DNA of 64,000 nt from Kribbella qitaiheensis (GCF_014217565.1 NZ_CP043661.1:3038001-3102000), one strand, 5' to 3'. Positions 24,274 to 36,059 are shown, counted from the stretch's first letter. The notes: generated from the letters alone by a model not told the origin. Program-made: numbers and translations.

Positions 24274-26472
24274 GTGTTCGAAAGGCTCGGCAGATTCAAC
24301 TACCGGCACCGCCGCCTGGTGCTAGCTCTGACCGGCCTGTTCGTGGTGGCCGCGATCGCCTGGGGCACCGGGGTGTTCGGCTCATTGGCGAACGGCGGTT
24401 TCGAGGCGCCGGACACGGAGGCAGCCCGCGCCGTCCGCACGATCGAGCAGAGCATCGGCCGGGCCGGCACCGATGTGGTCGTGCTCTACCGCAGCCCGAC
24501 GCAGACGACGAGCGCCCCCGCCTTCCGCAGCGCTGTCGAGCAGCACCTCGCGGACCTGCCCTCCAGGGAAGTGCTCGGCACCACGACCTTCTGGAGCACC
24601 AAGTCCCCCGCCTTCGTCTCCAAGGACCAGCACTCGACGTACGCCGTACTCACGCTGGCCGGCGCGGATCCCGACGAGCGGCTGGCCACCTTCCGCAAGA
24701 TCGCCGACCAGGTCCGGCAGGCACCGGCCGGGCTCGACGTGAAGATCGGCGGCGAGGACGGCATCAACGACGAGATCAACGCCCAGACCGAGCACGACAT
24801 CGTGAACGCGGAGACGATCTCGCTGCCGATCGTGCTGATCCTGCTGGTGATCGTCTTCGGCGGCCTGGTCGCCGCGAGTCTGCCGTTGTTCGTGGGCGCT
24901 CTGGCGATTCTCGGCGCCTTCGTCGTACTGCGCGCGCTGACCACCTTCACTGACGTCTCCGTGTTCTCGATCAACATCGTCACGATGATCGGACTGGGAC
25001 TGGCGATCGACTACGCGCTGTTCATCGTCACCCGGTTCCGCGAACAACTTGCTCTCGGCAACGACGTGGAAACTGCGCTGACAGTCACGATGGGCACGGC
25101 CGGGCGGACGGTCGCGTTCTCTGGAGTCACCGTCGGAGTTGCGATCTCCAGCCTGGTGTTGTTCCCGGTGATGTTCCTGCGTTCGATGGCGTACGGCGGG
25201 GCCGCTGCCGTGCTGGTGGCCATGTTCGCCGCCCTGACCGCGCTACCCGCGTTGCTTGCGGTGCTTGGCGATCGGGTGAACAAGCTGCGAGTTCCCTGGC
25301 TGGCAAGGCGAGGCGGGCTCGGCGCGACCGAGCACGGCCCGTGGTACCGGCTCGCGCAGAGCGTGATGCGGCGCCCGATCCGCTACGTCGTAGTACTGGT
25401 TCCGCTTCTGCTCGTGCTCGGAATCCCTTTCCTGCAAGTGCAACTAGGCGGTGTGGACCACCGAGCGCTACCGGCCGGCTCGGACAGCCGTACGGTCACC
25501 GAGACCCTGCAGAACGACTTCGCCGGCGCCGGCGGATCCGACGTACTGGTGGCCGTCCGTTTCACCACACCGCCGGCAGATGCACAGCAAGCGCTAGCTC
25601 CCTACATCCAGCAGCTCGGCCAGGTGCGTGATGTGCAGGACGTGCAGCTCACCGGCTACAAGAACGGTGTCGCCTCCGTCCAGGTCCACACCCACTACAC
25701 GTCCCAGGAACTGCCGGCACGCGATGTGGTGAAGGCGGTCCGTGCCGTGCAGCCGCCCGCCGGAACCACTGTCGAAGTAGGCGGCGACACTGCCGCTCTG
25801 GTCGATCTCTTACACGTACTACGTGAGCGCGTGCCGTGGATGGCCGGGTTCATCGTGCTAGTGACATTCATCCTGCTGTTCGTTGCCTTTGGCTCCTTTG
25901 TCCTTCCGGCCAAGGCCCTGCTGATGAACGTGCTTTCACTCTCGGCGTCCTTCGGCGCGATGGTGTGGATCTTCCAGGAGGGCCACCTGACCGGCCTGCT
26001 CGACTTCACCCCGTCGGGGTTCCTGGACGCGACCAACCCGGTACTGCTGTTCGCGGTGTTGTTCGGGCTGTCGATGGACTACGAGGTGTTCCTGCTCAGC
26101 CGCATCCGCGAGGAGTACGACCGGACCGGCGACAACACCCGCTCGGTCGCACTCGGCCTGCAGCGAACCGGTGGGATCATCACCAGCGCCGCACTGCTGC
26201 TGATCATCGTGGTCGGCGCCTTCGCCACCTCAGGCATCGTGTTCGTCAAGATGATCGGCGTCGGCCTGGTGATCGCGATCCTCCTCGACGCGACCGTCGT
26301 ACGGGCCCTACTGGTCCCGGCCACCATGCGCCTACTCGGCCGAGCCAACTGGTGGGCGCCGGGCCCACTGGCCCGCTGGTGGCAACAACACGGCTTCCGC
26401 GAGACCGGGCCGGTCCAAGATCAGGGCTGGAGTCGGACTAGTTCCCAGGAAGAGGAGCTCGTGCGCCGGTAG
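24274..26472 (+). CDS. MMPL-family RND transporter
   Basis: 732 residues from GTG 24274 (GGGAG 6-7 nt upstream), starting MFERLGRFNYRHRRLVLAL. Two repeats of one N-terminal helix, a periplasmic-side loop of about 130 residues and a five-helix bundle (about 160-330 and 480-680). Charged residues in the membrane, LGLAIDYALFIVTRFREQL and FGLSMDYEVFLLSRIREEY, match the proton-relay Asp-Tyr pairs of MMPL proteins. Exports lipids or drugs by proton antiport. Regulated by the divergent TetR. The end overlaps the convergent pdxH gene by 52 bp. Confidence 0.9.
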   Translation: MFERLGRFNYRHRRLVLALTGLFVVAAIAWGTGVFGSLANGGFEAPDTEAARAVRTIEQSIGRAGTDVVVLYRSPTQTTSAPAFRSAVEQHLADLPSREVLGTTTFWSTKSPAFVSKDQHSTYAVLTLAGADPDERLATFRKIADQVRQAPAGLDVKIGGEDGINDEINAQTEHDIVNAETISLPIVLILLVIVFGGLVAASLPLFVGALAILGAFVVLRALTTFTDVSVFSINIVTMIGLGLAIDYALFIVTRFREQLALGNDVETALTVTMGTAGRTVAFSGVTVGVAISSLVLFPVMFLRSMAYGGAAAVLVAMFAALTALPALLAVLGDRVNKLRVPWLARRGGLGATEHGPWYRLAQSVMRRPIRYVVVLVPLLLVLGIPFLQVQLGGVDHRALPAGSDSRTVTETLQNDFAGAGGSDVLVAVRFTTPPADAQQALAPYIQQLGQVRDVQDVQLTGYKNGVASVQVHTHYTSQELPARDVVKAVRAVQPPAGTTVEVGGDTAALVDLLHVLRERVPWMAGFIVLVTFILLFVAFGSFVLPAKALLMNVLSLSASFGAMVWIFQEGHLTGLLDFTPSGFLDATNPVLLFAVLFGLSMDYEVFLLSRIREEYDRTGDNTRSVALGLQRTGGIITSAALLLIIVVGAFATSGIVFVKMIGVGLVIAILLDATVVRALLVPATMRLLGRANWWAPGPLARWWQQHGFRETGPVQDQGWSRTSSQEEELVRR

Positions 26473-27063
26473 GCGAGGCGGTCGTGGAGGCGGCCGGTGC
26501 GGCCTTGCCAGAACTCGAAGGCTTCGGGGCGGATGCGGTAGCCGCCCCAGAAGTAGGGGGTCGAGATCTCGGTGCCGTCCGGCCACTGCCGCTCGTACGA
26601 GGTGTACTGCAGGTCCAGCTCCTCCCGGCTCTCCACCGGCTGGCTCTGCTGGGAGGCCCAGGCGCCCAGCTGGGAACCGCGCGGCCGGCTGGCGAAGTAC
26701 GCGTCGACCTCGTCGGACGCGACCTTCTCGACTACACCCTCGACCCGGACCTGGCGCTCCATGGCGTGCCAGGGGAACACCAGAGCGCAGTACGGGTTGG
26801 CGGCGAGGTCGTCAGCCTTGCGGGACTGCTGGTTGGTGTAGAAGACGAAGCCGCGCTCGTCCAGACCCTTCAGCAGCACAGTCCGCGCCGACGGACGGCC
26901 GTCCGCGTCGGCCCGTGGCGATCACCATCGCGTTCGGCTCCGCGAGCCCCGCCTCGGTGGCCTGCGCGAGCCACTTGCCGAACTGCACGATCGGGTCGGC
27001 ATCGACCTGGCTCTCGAGCAACTCCCCCAGCCCGTACGTCTCCCGCATCTCTCCAAGATCCAC
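26421..27063 (-). pseudogene. pdxH: Pyridoxamine 5'-phosphate oxidase, single frameshift
   Basis: The N-terminal part (MDLGEMRETYGLGELLESQVDADPIVQF, split here after GLGEL; to EPNAMVIAT) is in one frame and the rest (LLKGLDERGFVFYTNQQSRKADDLAANP through to WQGRTGRLHDRLAYRR, ending in LQP) in another. At 26909-26915 the minus strand reads ACGGGCCGAC where ACGGCCGAC would restore ATADADGRPSART. Both halves together make a normal 213-residue PNPOx with FMN-binding RTVLLK and the C-terminal PNPOx dimerisation motif. One extra G, at a spot like two other frameshifts here, makes a sequencing error likely. Confidence 0.82.
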
Positions 27064-27077
27064 AGCCCGAGCCTAGA

Positions 27078-27647
27078 TCAGCGGTGCTGCGGACCATCCT
27101 GCGGCGGGTAGCCCTGCTGGCCCGGCTGCTGGCCGGGTGCGTACTGGCCGGGGTACTGCTGGCCAGGAAACGTCTGGCCGGGTTGGTAGTACCCCGGTAC
27201 GTCCTGCCGCGGTCGCGGAGTACTCCGGGCGTCGGTGATCCAGCGCCGTACGCCTAGCACCAGCAGGATGCCGCCGATGAAGAGCACCGAGCCGTCCCAC
27301 ACGAGGTAGCCGGCCATATCCGTGCCCGGAACCACGAACAGCTTGGCGAGGTCGAAAGCCAGATGCAGCGGCAGGACGAACGCCGCCGCTCCCACGATCG
27401 TCAGCAAGAGTCCAGCACCCACCAGCGCGCCGGCGGCGAGCGCCCGGATCGACAGCACGAAGCCGGCCAGCAGCGACACCACCACGATGAGCAGCACCCA
27501 AGGAAGCCCGTGCACCATGCTGTTGTCGAACCGCGCGGTCCGTTGATAGTTGAGTTTGATGCCGGCGTAGTTGACCAGCGTCGTGGCGACCCAGGCCACT
27601 ACGATCCCGATCAGCAGCCCGAGCAGCGGGTTCGGCTTGGTAGGCAT
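27078..27647 (-). CDS. Membrane protein with Pro/Gln/Gly-rich tail
   Basis: 189 residues from ATG 27647, 7 nt after the -10 box TACTCT (+ 27655-27660), hence leaderless. Four or five hydrophobic helices (residues 8-150), then a cytoplasmic or exterior tail with degenerate repeats of YxPGQ (PGYYQPGQTFPGQQYPGQ and on). No catalytic motif. Function unknown. Confidence 0.75.
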   Translation of the reverse strand: MPTKPNPLLGLLIGIVVAWVATTLVNYAGIKLNYQRTARFDNSMVHGLPWVLLIVVVSLLAGFVLSIRALAAGALVGAGLLLTIVGAAAFVLPLHLAFDLAKLFVVPGTDMAGYLVWDGSVLFIGGILLVLGVRRWITDARSTPRPRQDVPGYYQPGQTFPGQQYPGQYAPGQQPGQQGYPPQDGPQHR

Positions 27648-27777
27648 GCGAGCGAGAGTAGTCGCCGAACCGGTCACAGATCTGTCCGTCCGGTGAGGCG
27701 GCGACCTGCGCTTCCTCGCCACCACCAACAAGTTTATGCTGCCTGGGCGCCATAACCGACAAGGGAGTCAGCGGCTG

Positions 27778-28890
27778 ATGTCAGATCCGAAAACCGAGGT
27801 TCAGCACGGTCTGGAGGGAGTCGTCGCCTTCGACACCCAGATCGCCGAGCCGGACAAGGAAGGCTCGGCGCTGCGCTACCGCGGAGTCGACATCGAGGAT
27901 CTGGTCGGCCGGGTGCCGTTCGAGAACGTCTGGGGACTGCTCGTCGACGGCTCGTTCACCCCGGGTCTGCCACCGGCCGAGCCGTTCCCGCTGCCGGTGC
28001 ACACCGGCGATATCCGGGTCGACGTCCAGTCCGCGCTGGCGATGCTCGCCCCGGCCTGGGGCCTGCGGCAGCTGTACGACATCGACGACACGCAGGCCCG
28101 CGACGACCTGTCCCGGGCTGCAGTGATGGCCCTTTCGTACGTCGCTCAGGCCGCGCGCGGCATCGGGCAGCCGATGGTCCCGCAGCGTGAGGTGGACAAG
28201 GCGTCCACCATCACCGAGCGCTTCATGATCCGCTGGCGCGGCGAGCCCGACCCCAAGCACGTCAAGGCAGTCGACGCGTACTGGACCTCTGCCGCCGAGC
28301 ACGGCATGAACGCCTCCACCTTCACCGCCCGGGTGATCGCCTCGACCGGTGCCGACGTTGCTGCCGCACTGTCGGGTGCTGTCGGGGCCATGTCCGGCCC
28401 GCTGCACGGCGGTGCACCGGCACGGGTGCTGACGATGATCGAAGGCGTCGAGAAGAGCGGTGACGCCCGCTCCTATGTGAAGGGTCTGCTGGACGCAGGT
28501 GAGCGGCTGATGGGCTTCGGCCACCGCGTGTACCGCGCCGAGGACCCGCGCGCCCGCGTACTTCGCCGTACGGCGCAGGAGCTGGACGCACCGCGCTACG
28601 AGGTCGCCGAGGCGCTGGAGAAGGCCGCACTAGCCGAGCTGCGCGAACGCCGCCCGGACCGGGTGCTGGAGACCAACGTCGAGTTCTGGGCCGCGATCGT
28701 GCTCGACTTCGCCGAGGTCCCGCCGCCGATGTTCACCTCCATGTTCACCTGCGCCCGTACCGCGGGTTGGAGCGCGCACGTCCTGGAGCAGAAGCGCACC
28801 GGCCGCCTGATCCGCCCATCGGCGATCTACTCCGGCCCGGACCCGCGCCCCGCCACCGCCATCGAGGGCTGGAACCCCAACTGGGCCTAG
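27778..28890 (+). CDS. Citrate synthase
   Basis: 370 residues from ATG 27778 (AAGGGAG upstream; an upstream TATGCT -10 at 27735-27740). Citrate-synthase active site: His in SGPLHGGAPARVL, His in MGFGHRVYRAEDPRA and Asp in AIVLDFAEVPPPMFT. Condenses oxaloacetate and acetyl-CoA. Size and sequence are of the short CitA/GltA2 type rather than the main 430-residue enzyme, so it may be the second citrate synthase or a methylcitrate synthase. Begins the plus-strand unit that ends at a dispersed palindrome. Confidence 0.9.
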   Translation: MSDPKTEVQHGLEGVVAFDTQIAEPDKEGSALRYRGVDIEDLVGRVPFENVWGLLVDGSFTPGLPPAEPFPLPVHTGDIRVDVQSALAMLAPAWGLRQLYDIDDTQARDDLSRAAVMALSYVAQAARGIGQPMVPQREVDKASTITERFMIRWRGEPDPKHVKAVDAYWTSAAEHGMNASTFTARVIASTGADVAAALSGAVGAMSGPLHGGAPARVLTMIEGVEKSGDARSYVKGLLDAGERLMGFGHRVYRAEDPRARVLRRTAQELDAPRYEVAEALEKAALAELRERRPDRVLETNVEFWAAIVLDFAEVPPPMFTSMFTCARTAGWSAHVLEQKRTGRLIRPSAIYSGPDPRPATAIEGWNPNWA

Positions 28891-28897
28891 CACCTCG

Positions 28898-28940
28898 CGT
28901 CCGAAGAACTGGCCGCTATGTCCCGCCGGTTCTTCGGACG
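28898..28940. repeat. Dispersed palindrome, copy 1, with terminator-like hairpin
   Basis: CGTCCGAAGAACTGG (28898-28912) pairs with CCGGTTCTTCGGACG (28926-28940) at 14 of 15 positions. About 41 of 48 bases match the copy at 55799-55846. It can end citrate synthase transcripts, and the TAAGGT that flanks the right arm (28941-28946) acts as the -10 box of the next gene. Confidence 0.75.
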
Positions 28941-28946
28941 TAAGGT
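28941..28946 (+). promoter_or_regulatory. -10 box abutting the dispersed palindrome
   Basis: TAAGGT ends 7 nt before GTG 28954. The bases TAAGG belong to the conserved edge of the repeated palindrome (also TAAGG at 55842-55846), so the mobile-looking repeat supplies this gene's promoter. Confidence 0.5.
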
Positions 28947-28953
28947 CGGTGCC

Positions 28954-29640
28954 GTGAGTCCAGCAGCAAAGGTGAAGCCTGACGATCTGTTGGTCATCTC
29001 GCCGCTCAAGGAATTCTCCTGTGCGGACTGCGGGACGACCGACGCCGACCTGATGCGGTTGGAGGACGACGCGCCGCATTGCCTGGCCTGCATGGATCTC
29101 GACCACCTGGTCTTCCTCCCGTCCGGCAACACCGCACTCACGCGGCGGGCGCGCAAGGAGAGCACGCTGTCGGCGATCGTGGTGCGCTGGAGCCGCGCGC
29201 GGAAACGGTACGAACGGCAGGGCGTGCTGGTCGAGCAACCCGCGCTCGAGCTAGCCGAAGCACAGTGCCTCGCCGACTCCGACGTACGGGCGCGGCAGCG
29301 GGAACGTGCCCGGGAGAAGCGGGCCGACGAGGACGTCGAGTTTCAGCAGCGGATGACGGCGGAGATCTCGCGGCTCTTCCCTGCTTGCCCGCCCGAGCGG
29401 GCCCAGGCGATCGCGAACCATGCCGGTACCCGGAGCAGCGGCCGGGTCGGCAGATCGGCAGCCGGCCGTGCCCTGGAGGAGAACGCGATCACGCTCGCCG
29501 TGGTCGCATCGATCCGCCACGAGAACACGCCGTACGACGAACTCCTGATGGCCGGCGTGGCCCGCTCCGCCGCCCGAGACCAGATCCGCGAACAACTCGA
29601 CCAGGCCCTCAGCAGTTGGCGCGAGAGGCCGTCGGACTAG
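28954..29640 (+). CDS. DUF2293-like zinc-binding protein
   Basis: 228 residues from GTG 28954 (leaderless; -10 TAAGGT). N-terminal zinc-ribbon-like FSCADCGTTDADLMRLEDDAPHCLACMDLDHL (four Cys plus His), a highly charged helical middle, and the C-terminal DUF2293 block starting near FPACPPERAQAIANHAGTRSSGRVGRS and including AVVASIRHENTPYDELLM. Function unknown; the ribbon suggests nucleic-acid contact. Overlaps the convergent AraC gene by 4 bp. Confidence 0.7.
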   Translation: MSPAAKVKPDDLLVISPLKEFSCADCGTTDADLMRLEDDAPHCLACMDLDHLVFLPSGNTALTRRARKESTLSAIVVRWSRARKRYERQGVLVEQPALELAEAQCLADSDVRARQRERAREKRADEDVEFQQRMTAEISRLFPACPPERAQAIANHAGTRSSGRVGRSAAGRALEENAITLAVVASIRHENTPYDELLMAGVARSAARDQIREQLDQALSSWRERPSD

Positions 29641-30455
29641 TTGGCGGGGCGGGGTTTGGCGGTGCTTGGGGAGTGGCCGGTGCGTTGCTTGTACTGGCGG
29701 CTGAAGTAGGGCGCGTCCGCGTAACCGAGGGCGGCCGCGACCTGGGTGACCGTCATCCCTGTCTCCGTCAGGAGTTGATGGGCGCGGTCGATCCTCGCCT
29801 TGATCAGGTACTGCGCCGGCGCCATGCCGTTCTGGGCCACGAACCTGCGGGTGAACTGGGCCCGGGACAGCGATGCCCTCGCGGCCATCTCCTTGACACT
29901 CCAGTCGCGCCCTGGATCCTGCCGGATCAGCTGGGCGACCTCCTCGATCACGGTGTCGGTCACGCTCGCCGGCGTACCGTGCGCCGCCTCCCAGATCAGG
30001 CAGAGCAACTGCTCCAGACAGAGCTCGGCCTGACGCTCCCCTAGCCGATCACCCCGCCTGAACGCGGCATCCGAACTCCTCGCCAACGCACCGAGCAACA
30101 CCCGATCCCGCACTCCACTCCACCGCTCCTCCGGTACTACGTCCGCCGGGTCCTCCTCCGACCGCAGCTCGCCGACGGTGAAGTGCATGCCGAAGACCAG
30201 CAACCGCCTTCGTGGGTCGTGGTTCGCGGTCGGTGCGTCGCCTGGGGCGAAGACTGCGCACGTACCCGGACCTAGGTCTGTCGCCCGGTTGTCGAGTTCC
30301 AATCGGCCGATGCCGTCCAGGACGCACCAGAGCAGGTAGTTCGGCAGCGGGCGGGATACCCAGGACCAGCTCGGCTCGCATCGCCAGAACGTGGGCGGGG
30401 ACAGCAACTGCAGGTCCAGCGGCTGTCCGGTGGAGAGAGCTGGCTGATGCGTCAA
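29637..30455 (-). CDS. AraC-family transcriptional regulator
   Basis: 272 residues. N-terminal cupin-like sensor (about 10-110), C-terminal double helix-turn-helix: WSVKEMAARASLSRAQFTRRFVAQNGMAPAQYLIKARIDRAHQLL and MTVTQVAAALGYADAPYFSRQYKQRTGHSPS. Divergent from the dioxygenase gene at 30578 across 122 bp, which it probably controls. Confidence 0.9.
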   Translation of the reverse strand: MTHQPALSTGQPLDLQLLSPPTFWRCEPSWSWVSRPLPNYLLWCVLDGIGRLELDNRATDLGPGTCAVFAPGDAPTANHDPRRRLLVFGMHFTVGELRSEEDPADVVPEERWSGVRDRVLLGALARSSDAAFRRGDRLGERQAELCLEQLLCLIWEAAHGTPASVTDTVIEEVAQLIRQDPGRDWSVKEMAARASLSRAQFTRRFVAQNGMAPAQYLIKARIDRAHQLLTETGMTVTQVAAALGYADAPYFSRQYKQRTGHSPSTAKPRPAN

Positions 30456-30577
30456 AACCTCAAGTCCTTGCGTCGAACTTCCGTGGCTCGCGGATCGCTG
30501 GTCTCGGAAAATTACCTTGTCAGGTTCTCAGTATGCGCCGCCGAACGACCAGCGGGGATCGAGCACGGGAGATGTGG

Positions 30578-32832
<2,255 letters not shown>

Positions 32833-32845
32833 CGGTTCTAAACCT

Positions 32846-32886
32846 CAACAGCCGTTCGTCCTCCCGGGCGAACGGCTGTTGCTTTT
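32846..32886 (+). terminator. Intrinsic terminator of serC
   Basis: Perfect 13-bp stem CAACAGCCGTTCG / CGAACGGCTGTTG around a 10-nt loop, then CTTTTC. Begins 14 nt after the serC stop. Confidence 0.88.
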
Positions 32887-32982
32887 CACAACACACGCAG
32901 GGCGCGGAGGCGCAGGGCGCCAAGTGCGCAAGCGGGGGTCGCAGGGACGCATGCGGTTGCGAATGCAGGGCGCGCGGCGAGC

Positions 32983-33105
32983 GTGAAGGCGTTGGTGCTG
33001 CGGCCGGGAGTTAGGCGGCCGGTGTGAAGGCGTTGATGCTGCGGCCGGGAGTTAGCCGGCCGGTGTGAAGGCGTTGGTGCTGCGGCCGGGGGTCAGGCGG
33101 CGGGG
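32983..33105. repeat. Three 41-bp direct repeats
   Basis: Units beginning GTGAAGGCGTTG at 32983, 33024 and 33065, nearly identical (differences such as GGTG/GATG and GAGTT/GGGTC). The third runs into the 3' end of the minus-strand gene at 33093, including its stop. Looks like amplification of sequence just beyond the gene end. From 32887 to 32982 I see no feature. Confidence 0.85.
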
Positions 33106-34259
33106 GTGCGGCGGCGGGGGTGTTCGTTGGGTGGGGCCTGGCCGGTCAGGCGGGCGTTCTCGGCCATTCGGTCCAGGCGTTCGCGGCGGCCTGGGGGGAA
33201 GGTGATGATGGTGATGACGAAGGCGAAGAGGGCCGCGCCGATGATGATCCAGCGGAGGTTGTGGCTCTTCTTGGTGTCGCCGCTGTCGGCGGCCGCGTTC
33301 TTCGGGGTGGGGGTCGCGCTCGGGCTGGTCGTGCCCGCCTTGGCGGCCGGTACCGCCATCTCGTAGACGGCCGAGCCCTTGCCCTCGCTGCCGACGAGGA
33401 TCGAGTTGCCTTCGTTCGAGGCGACGGCGACCGATTCACCCTGCGCGAGCGGCGTGCCGGCGCGGCCGACGACCTTGGGCGCCTCGCCCCAGGCGACTCG
33501 GGCGACGTCCACGTAGCTGCGCAGGACCACTACCTGCCCATCGGGCATGAAGGTGCCGTCGGTGACGCCGGCGGGGCCCTCGGCGATCTTGGTCAGCTCG
33601 TTCGTGCCTTCCCGCGACGCCGTCTCGGGCGCGGCATAGATACCGCCCAGTCCCTTCGCGACCTTGGTGACGAAGAACAGTTGCCGGCTCTGCGGGTTGA
33701 TCAGCAGCGTTTCCGCGTCGTGCGCGCCGTCGGGGTACTTGAAGTCGAACCGATGGAACTTCACGCTCGTCGCGTCCGCGAGCTTGTCCGGCTCCGGGAT
33801 CGTGTACACCTCGATCATGTCCCGGTCGGCCTTGTTGTCGCCGATGTCCGCGATGTAGATCGTGCCGTCCTTGTCGACCGCGACCGCCTCGACGTCCTTG
33901 ACCGGGGCCTTGAAGCTGAGCACCGCCTTGAGCTTGCCGGTGTTGTTGATGCCGAACACCCGGGCGGTGTCGCCGGAGTCGTTCACCGTCCACCAGAGGT
34001 CTTCGTACTTCTGGCTCTTCGCCAGACCCGACGACTCGTCGATCCGCGCGTCGCGGATCGTGAACAGCTTCGTCGGACTGGGCGGCGGATCGGCCTGCGG
34101 GAGCGTAATCGCCGTGGCCGAACCGGCGGGCACCGCGGCCCCTGCCAGGCTGAGCAGGGTCACGGCGGTCACGGTCAGGGCGTTTCGCAGCAAGCTCAGA
34201 ACACCGCCTCGCGGTTGGGATCCAGGACCAGCTCCGCCAGCCGTGGCTTGAGCTGCCAC
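33093..34259 (-). CDS. Exported, membrane-anchored propeller-like protein
   Basis: 388 residues from GTG 34259; TTG 34193 just past the upstream stop is a credible shorter start. Signal-peptide-like segment LLRNALTVTAVTLLSLAGAA, an ectodomain with repeated beta motifs (DARIDESSGLAKSQ, LWWTVNDSGDTARVFGI, DVEAVAVDKDGTIYIADIGDN, HDAETLLINPQSRQLFFVTK), a Ser/Thr/Pro linker and a C-terminal transmembrane helix followed by a basic tail. Resembles bacterial beta-propeller lipoprotein-type sensors; ligand unknown. Overlaps the methyltransferase gene. Confidence 0.75.
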   Translation of the reverse strand: MAAQATAGGAGPGSQPRGGVLSLLRNALTVTAVTLLSLAGAAVPAGSATAITLPQADPPPSPTKLFTIRDARIDESSGLAKSQKYEDLWWTVNDSGDTARVFGINNTGKLKAVLSFKAPVKDVEAVAVDKDGTIYIADIGDNKADRDMIEVYTIPEPDKLADATSVKFHRFDFKYPDGAHDAETLLINPQSRQLFFVTKVAKGLGGIYAAPETASREGTNELTKIAEGPAGVTDGTFMPDGQVVVLRSYVDVARVAWGEAPKVVGRAGTPLAQGESVAVASNEGNSILVGSEGKGSAVYEMAVPAAKAGTTSPSATPTPKNAAADSGDTKKSHNLRWIIIGAALFAFVITIITFPPGRRERLDRMAENARLTGQAPPNEHPRRRTPAA

Positions 34260-35446
34260 TCACCGACCAGCGCCTCGTACTCCGCGCGGACCTCTGGGCC
34301 TGCCGGAGCGCCCGTCCGGGCAGCCCGCAGCAGCAGATTGCGCGGCGTGTGTTCACTGTCCACGAACTGCACCACCTCTACCCGGTAACCGACTTGTCGC
34401 AACACGGCTGCTCGCAGCGTATCCGTCAGCACATCCGCGAACCGCTCACGAACGATGCCATACCTGGTGAGAGGTCCGTAAGGCGCCGGTGGTTCGACGC
34501 TCTTGAGCTGCTTTTGGATGTCGTGGTGGCAGCAAGGTGCCGCGAGCACCAGCGGAGCCTCCCAGCCGACCGCCCGGGCCAGCGCGTCGTCGGTGGCCGT
34601 GTCGCACGCGTGGAGGGCCAGCACGACGTCCGGCGGGCTGTCCAGCTCGGCGTCCGCGATCGTCGCGTCGACGAACCGCAGGTGGTCCTGCCAGCCCAGC
34701 GCCGCAACCCGCTTGGTGTTCCGCGACCGGGCTGCCGGAGTGCGATCGATACCAGTCATCCGGACGTCGTGGCCGGCCACGGTGAGCAGGTGGTAGGCCG
34801 CGAGCGTGAGGTACGCGTTCCCGCAACCGAGGTCGACCACCTGGAGCGGCCGACCGGACGGGATCCGCCCGGCGGCCAGCGCCTCGTCCACCGCCGGCGC
34901 CAGCAGCTTGCAGAACTCGTCGATCTGCTTGTACTTCGACTGCCGCGACGGCTTGACCCGGCCGAGGTGGTCGCTGATACCGAGCTCGATCAGGAAGGGC
35001 GCAGCCGGATCAAGGGCGCGCTGCTTGACCCGGTCGTGCCCGGTCTTCTGCTCGTGGCTCTCGTCCTGCCGGTGCAGCAGCGACTTGCCCTTCTTGGTGT
35101 AGCGCAACCGCAGCGTCTCGCCGGTCGTCTCGACGTGCCAGTTCCCGTACGGCGCCGAGAGCAGGCCGTCCACGGACTCGGCCGCCGGCTCCCCGGCCGT
35201 CGCGTTCCGGGTGTGCGCCTGGCGCTCGTCGTACTCGGTGATCTGCAGGTGCCGGACCCCCTTGAGGTCCACATACCGCAGCTCGACCCGCTGGTACTGC
35301 GGCGCGTCCGCGCCCCGGCGCCGACCCGATCCGATCGCGCGGACCAGCGTCTCGGGCGCCAGCAGCGCCCCACGGATCGCTTCGCGTGGTCCGGACTCGT
35401 CGTCCGGCTCCCCGATGGGGCCGCCCGGACCCGACTCTGCCTGCAT
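34196..35446 (-). CDS. SAM-dependent methyltransferase (Methyltransf_32-like)
   Basis: 416 residues. N-terminal 180 residues carry a basic, KKGKSLLHRQ-like segment that may bind RNA. The C-terminal Rossmann fold has VVDLGCGNAYLTLAAYHLL (about 195-213), GIDRTP, and VLALHACDTATDDALARAV and APCCHHDI as in the METTL25-like group. Substrate unknown; RNA or protein methylation is possible. Shares a transcript with the propeller gene. Confidence 0.78.
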   Translation of the reverse strand: MQAESGPGGPIGEPDDESGPREAIRGALLAPETLVRAIGSGRRRGADAPQYQRVELRYVDLKGVRHLQITEYDERQAHTRNATAGEPAAESVDGLLSAPYGNWHVETTGETLRLRYTKKGKSLLHRQDESHEQKTGHDRVKQRALDPAAPFLIELGISDHLGRVKPSRQSKYKQIDEFCKLLAPAVDEALAAGRIPSGRPLQVVDLGCGNAYLTLAAYHLLTVAGHDVRMTGIDRTPAARSRNTKRVAALGWQDHLRFVDATIADAELDSPPDVVLALHACDTATDDALARAVGWEAPLVLAAPCCHHDIQKQLKSVEPPAPYGPLTRYGIVRERFADVLTDTLRAAVLRQVGYRVEVVQFVDSEHTPRNLLLRAARTGAPAGPEVRAEYEALVGEWQLKPRLAELVLDPNREAVF

Positions 35447-35563
35447 CGCGCCATTGTCGCTGACCGCTCCAACGGATCACAAAACGGTATCGCCGACCGG
35501 CGTCAAGGACCCGCGCCGCGACGGCCCGCAGAACACCTCGCGGACCTCGTCGGGCCGGCCTGG

Positions 35564-35929
35564 TCATCGGAGTTTCTCGTCGTCGCTCAACAGGCCGAGG
35601 GTGCGCATCCGGACCTCGATCCCGCCCGGCTGCCGGCCGAGCTCCTTGACCAGCACGTCCTTGCCCATCCCGCCCTCGTGCAGCTCCTTCAGGCGGTCCT
35701 CCTCCTCCGGACTCCAGCTCCGGTACGCGTTCGGGAAGGTCTTCCGGGCCTCCTCGATCCGGCGGCCCATCGACCGCGAGGCCAGCATCTCCAGCGACCG
35801 GATCCGCATCTGCCGGTGCCGGCCGACCTCCTCCCCCTCCCGCCAGAACACCACCACGCCCTCGTCGAACGTCATCAGGTCGGCTGGGACGTCGCAGTAG
35901 TCCTCGTCCTCCAGCATCACCCGCACCAT
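35564..35929 (-). CDS. Hypothetical protein with Myb/SANT-like helix bundle
   Basis: 121 residues, acidic N-terminal half (MLEDEDYCDVPADLMTFDEG) and a C-terminal helical block SWSPEEEDRLKELHEGGMGKDVLVKEL then GRQPGGIEVRMRTLGLL, similar to the trihelical domain found in some actinobacterial DNA-associated proteins. GAAGGAG precedes ATG 35929. Function unknown. Confidence 0.65.
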   Translation of the reverse strand: MVRVMLEDEDYCDVPADLMTFDEGVVVFWREGEEVGRHRQMRIRSLEMLASRSMGRRIEEARKTFPNAYRSWSPEEEDRLKELHEGGMGKDVLVKELGRQPGGIEVRMRTLGLLSDDEKLR

Positions 35930-36059
35930 GTCTGACTCCTTCTCGCCGGCGGCCGACCGGCCCGGGTGGCCGAGTCAATTCCCGCTCACTGAAGAAGATG
36001 CCGCGAACGCCCCCACTCCCAGCCGTGACTTCAGACCCTGTGGACAACTCGACTCAATC

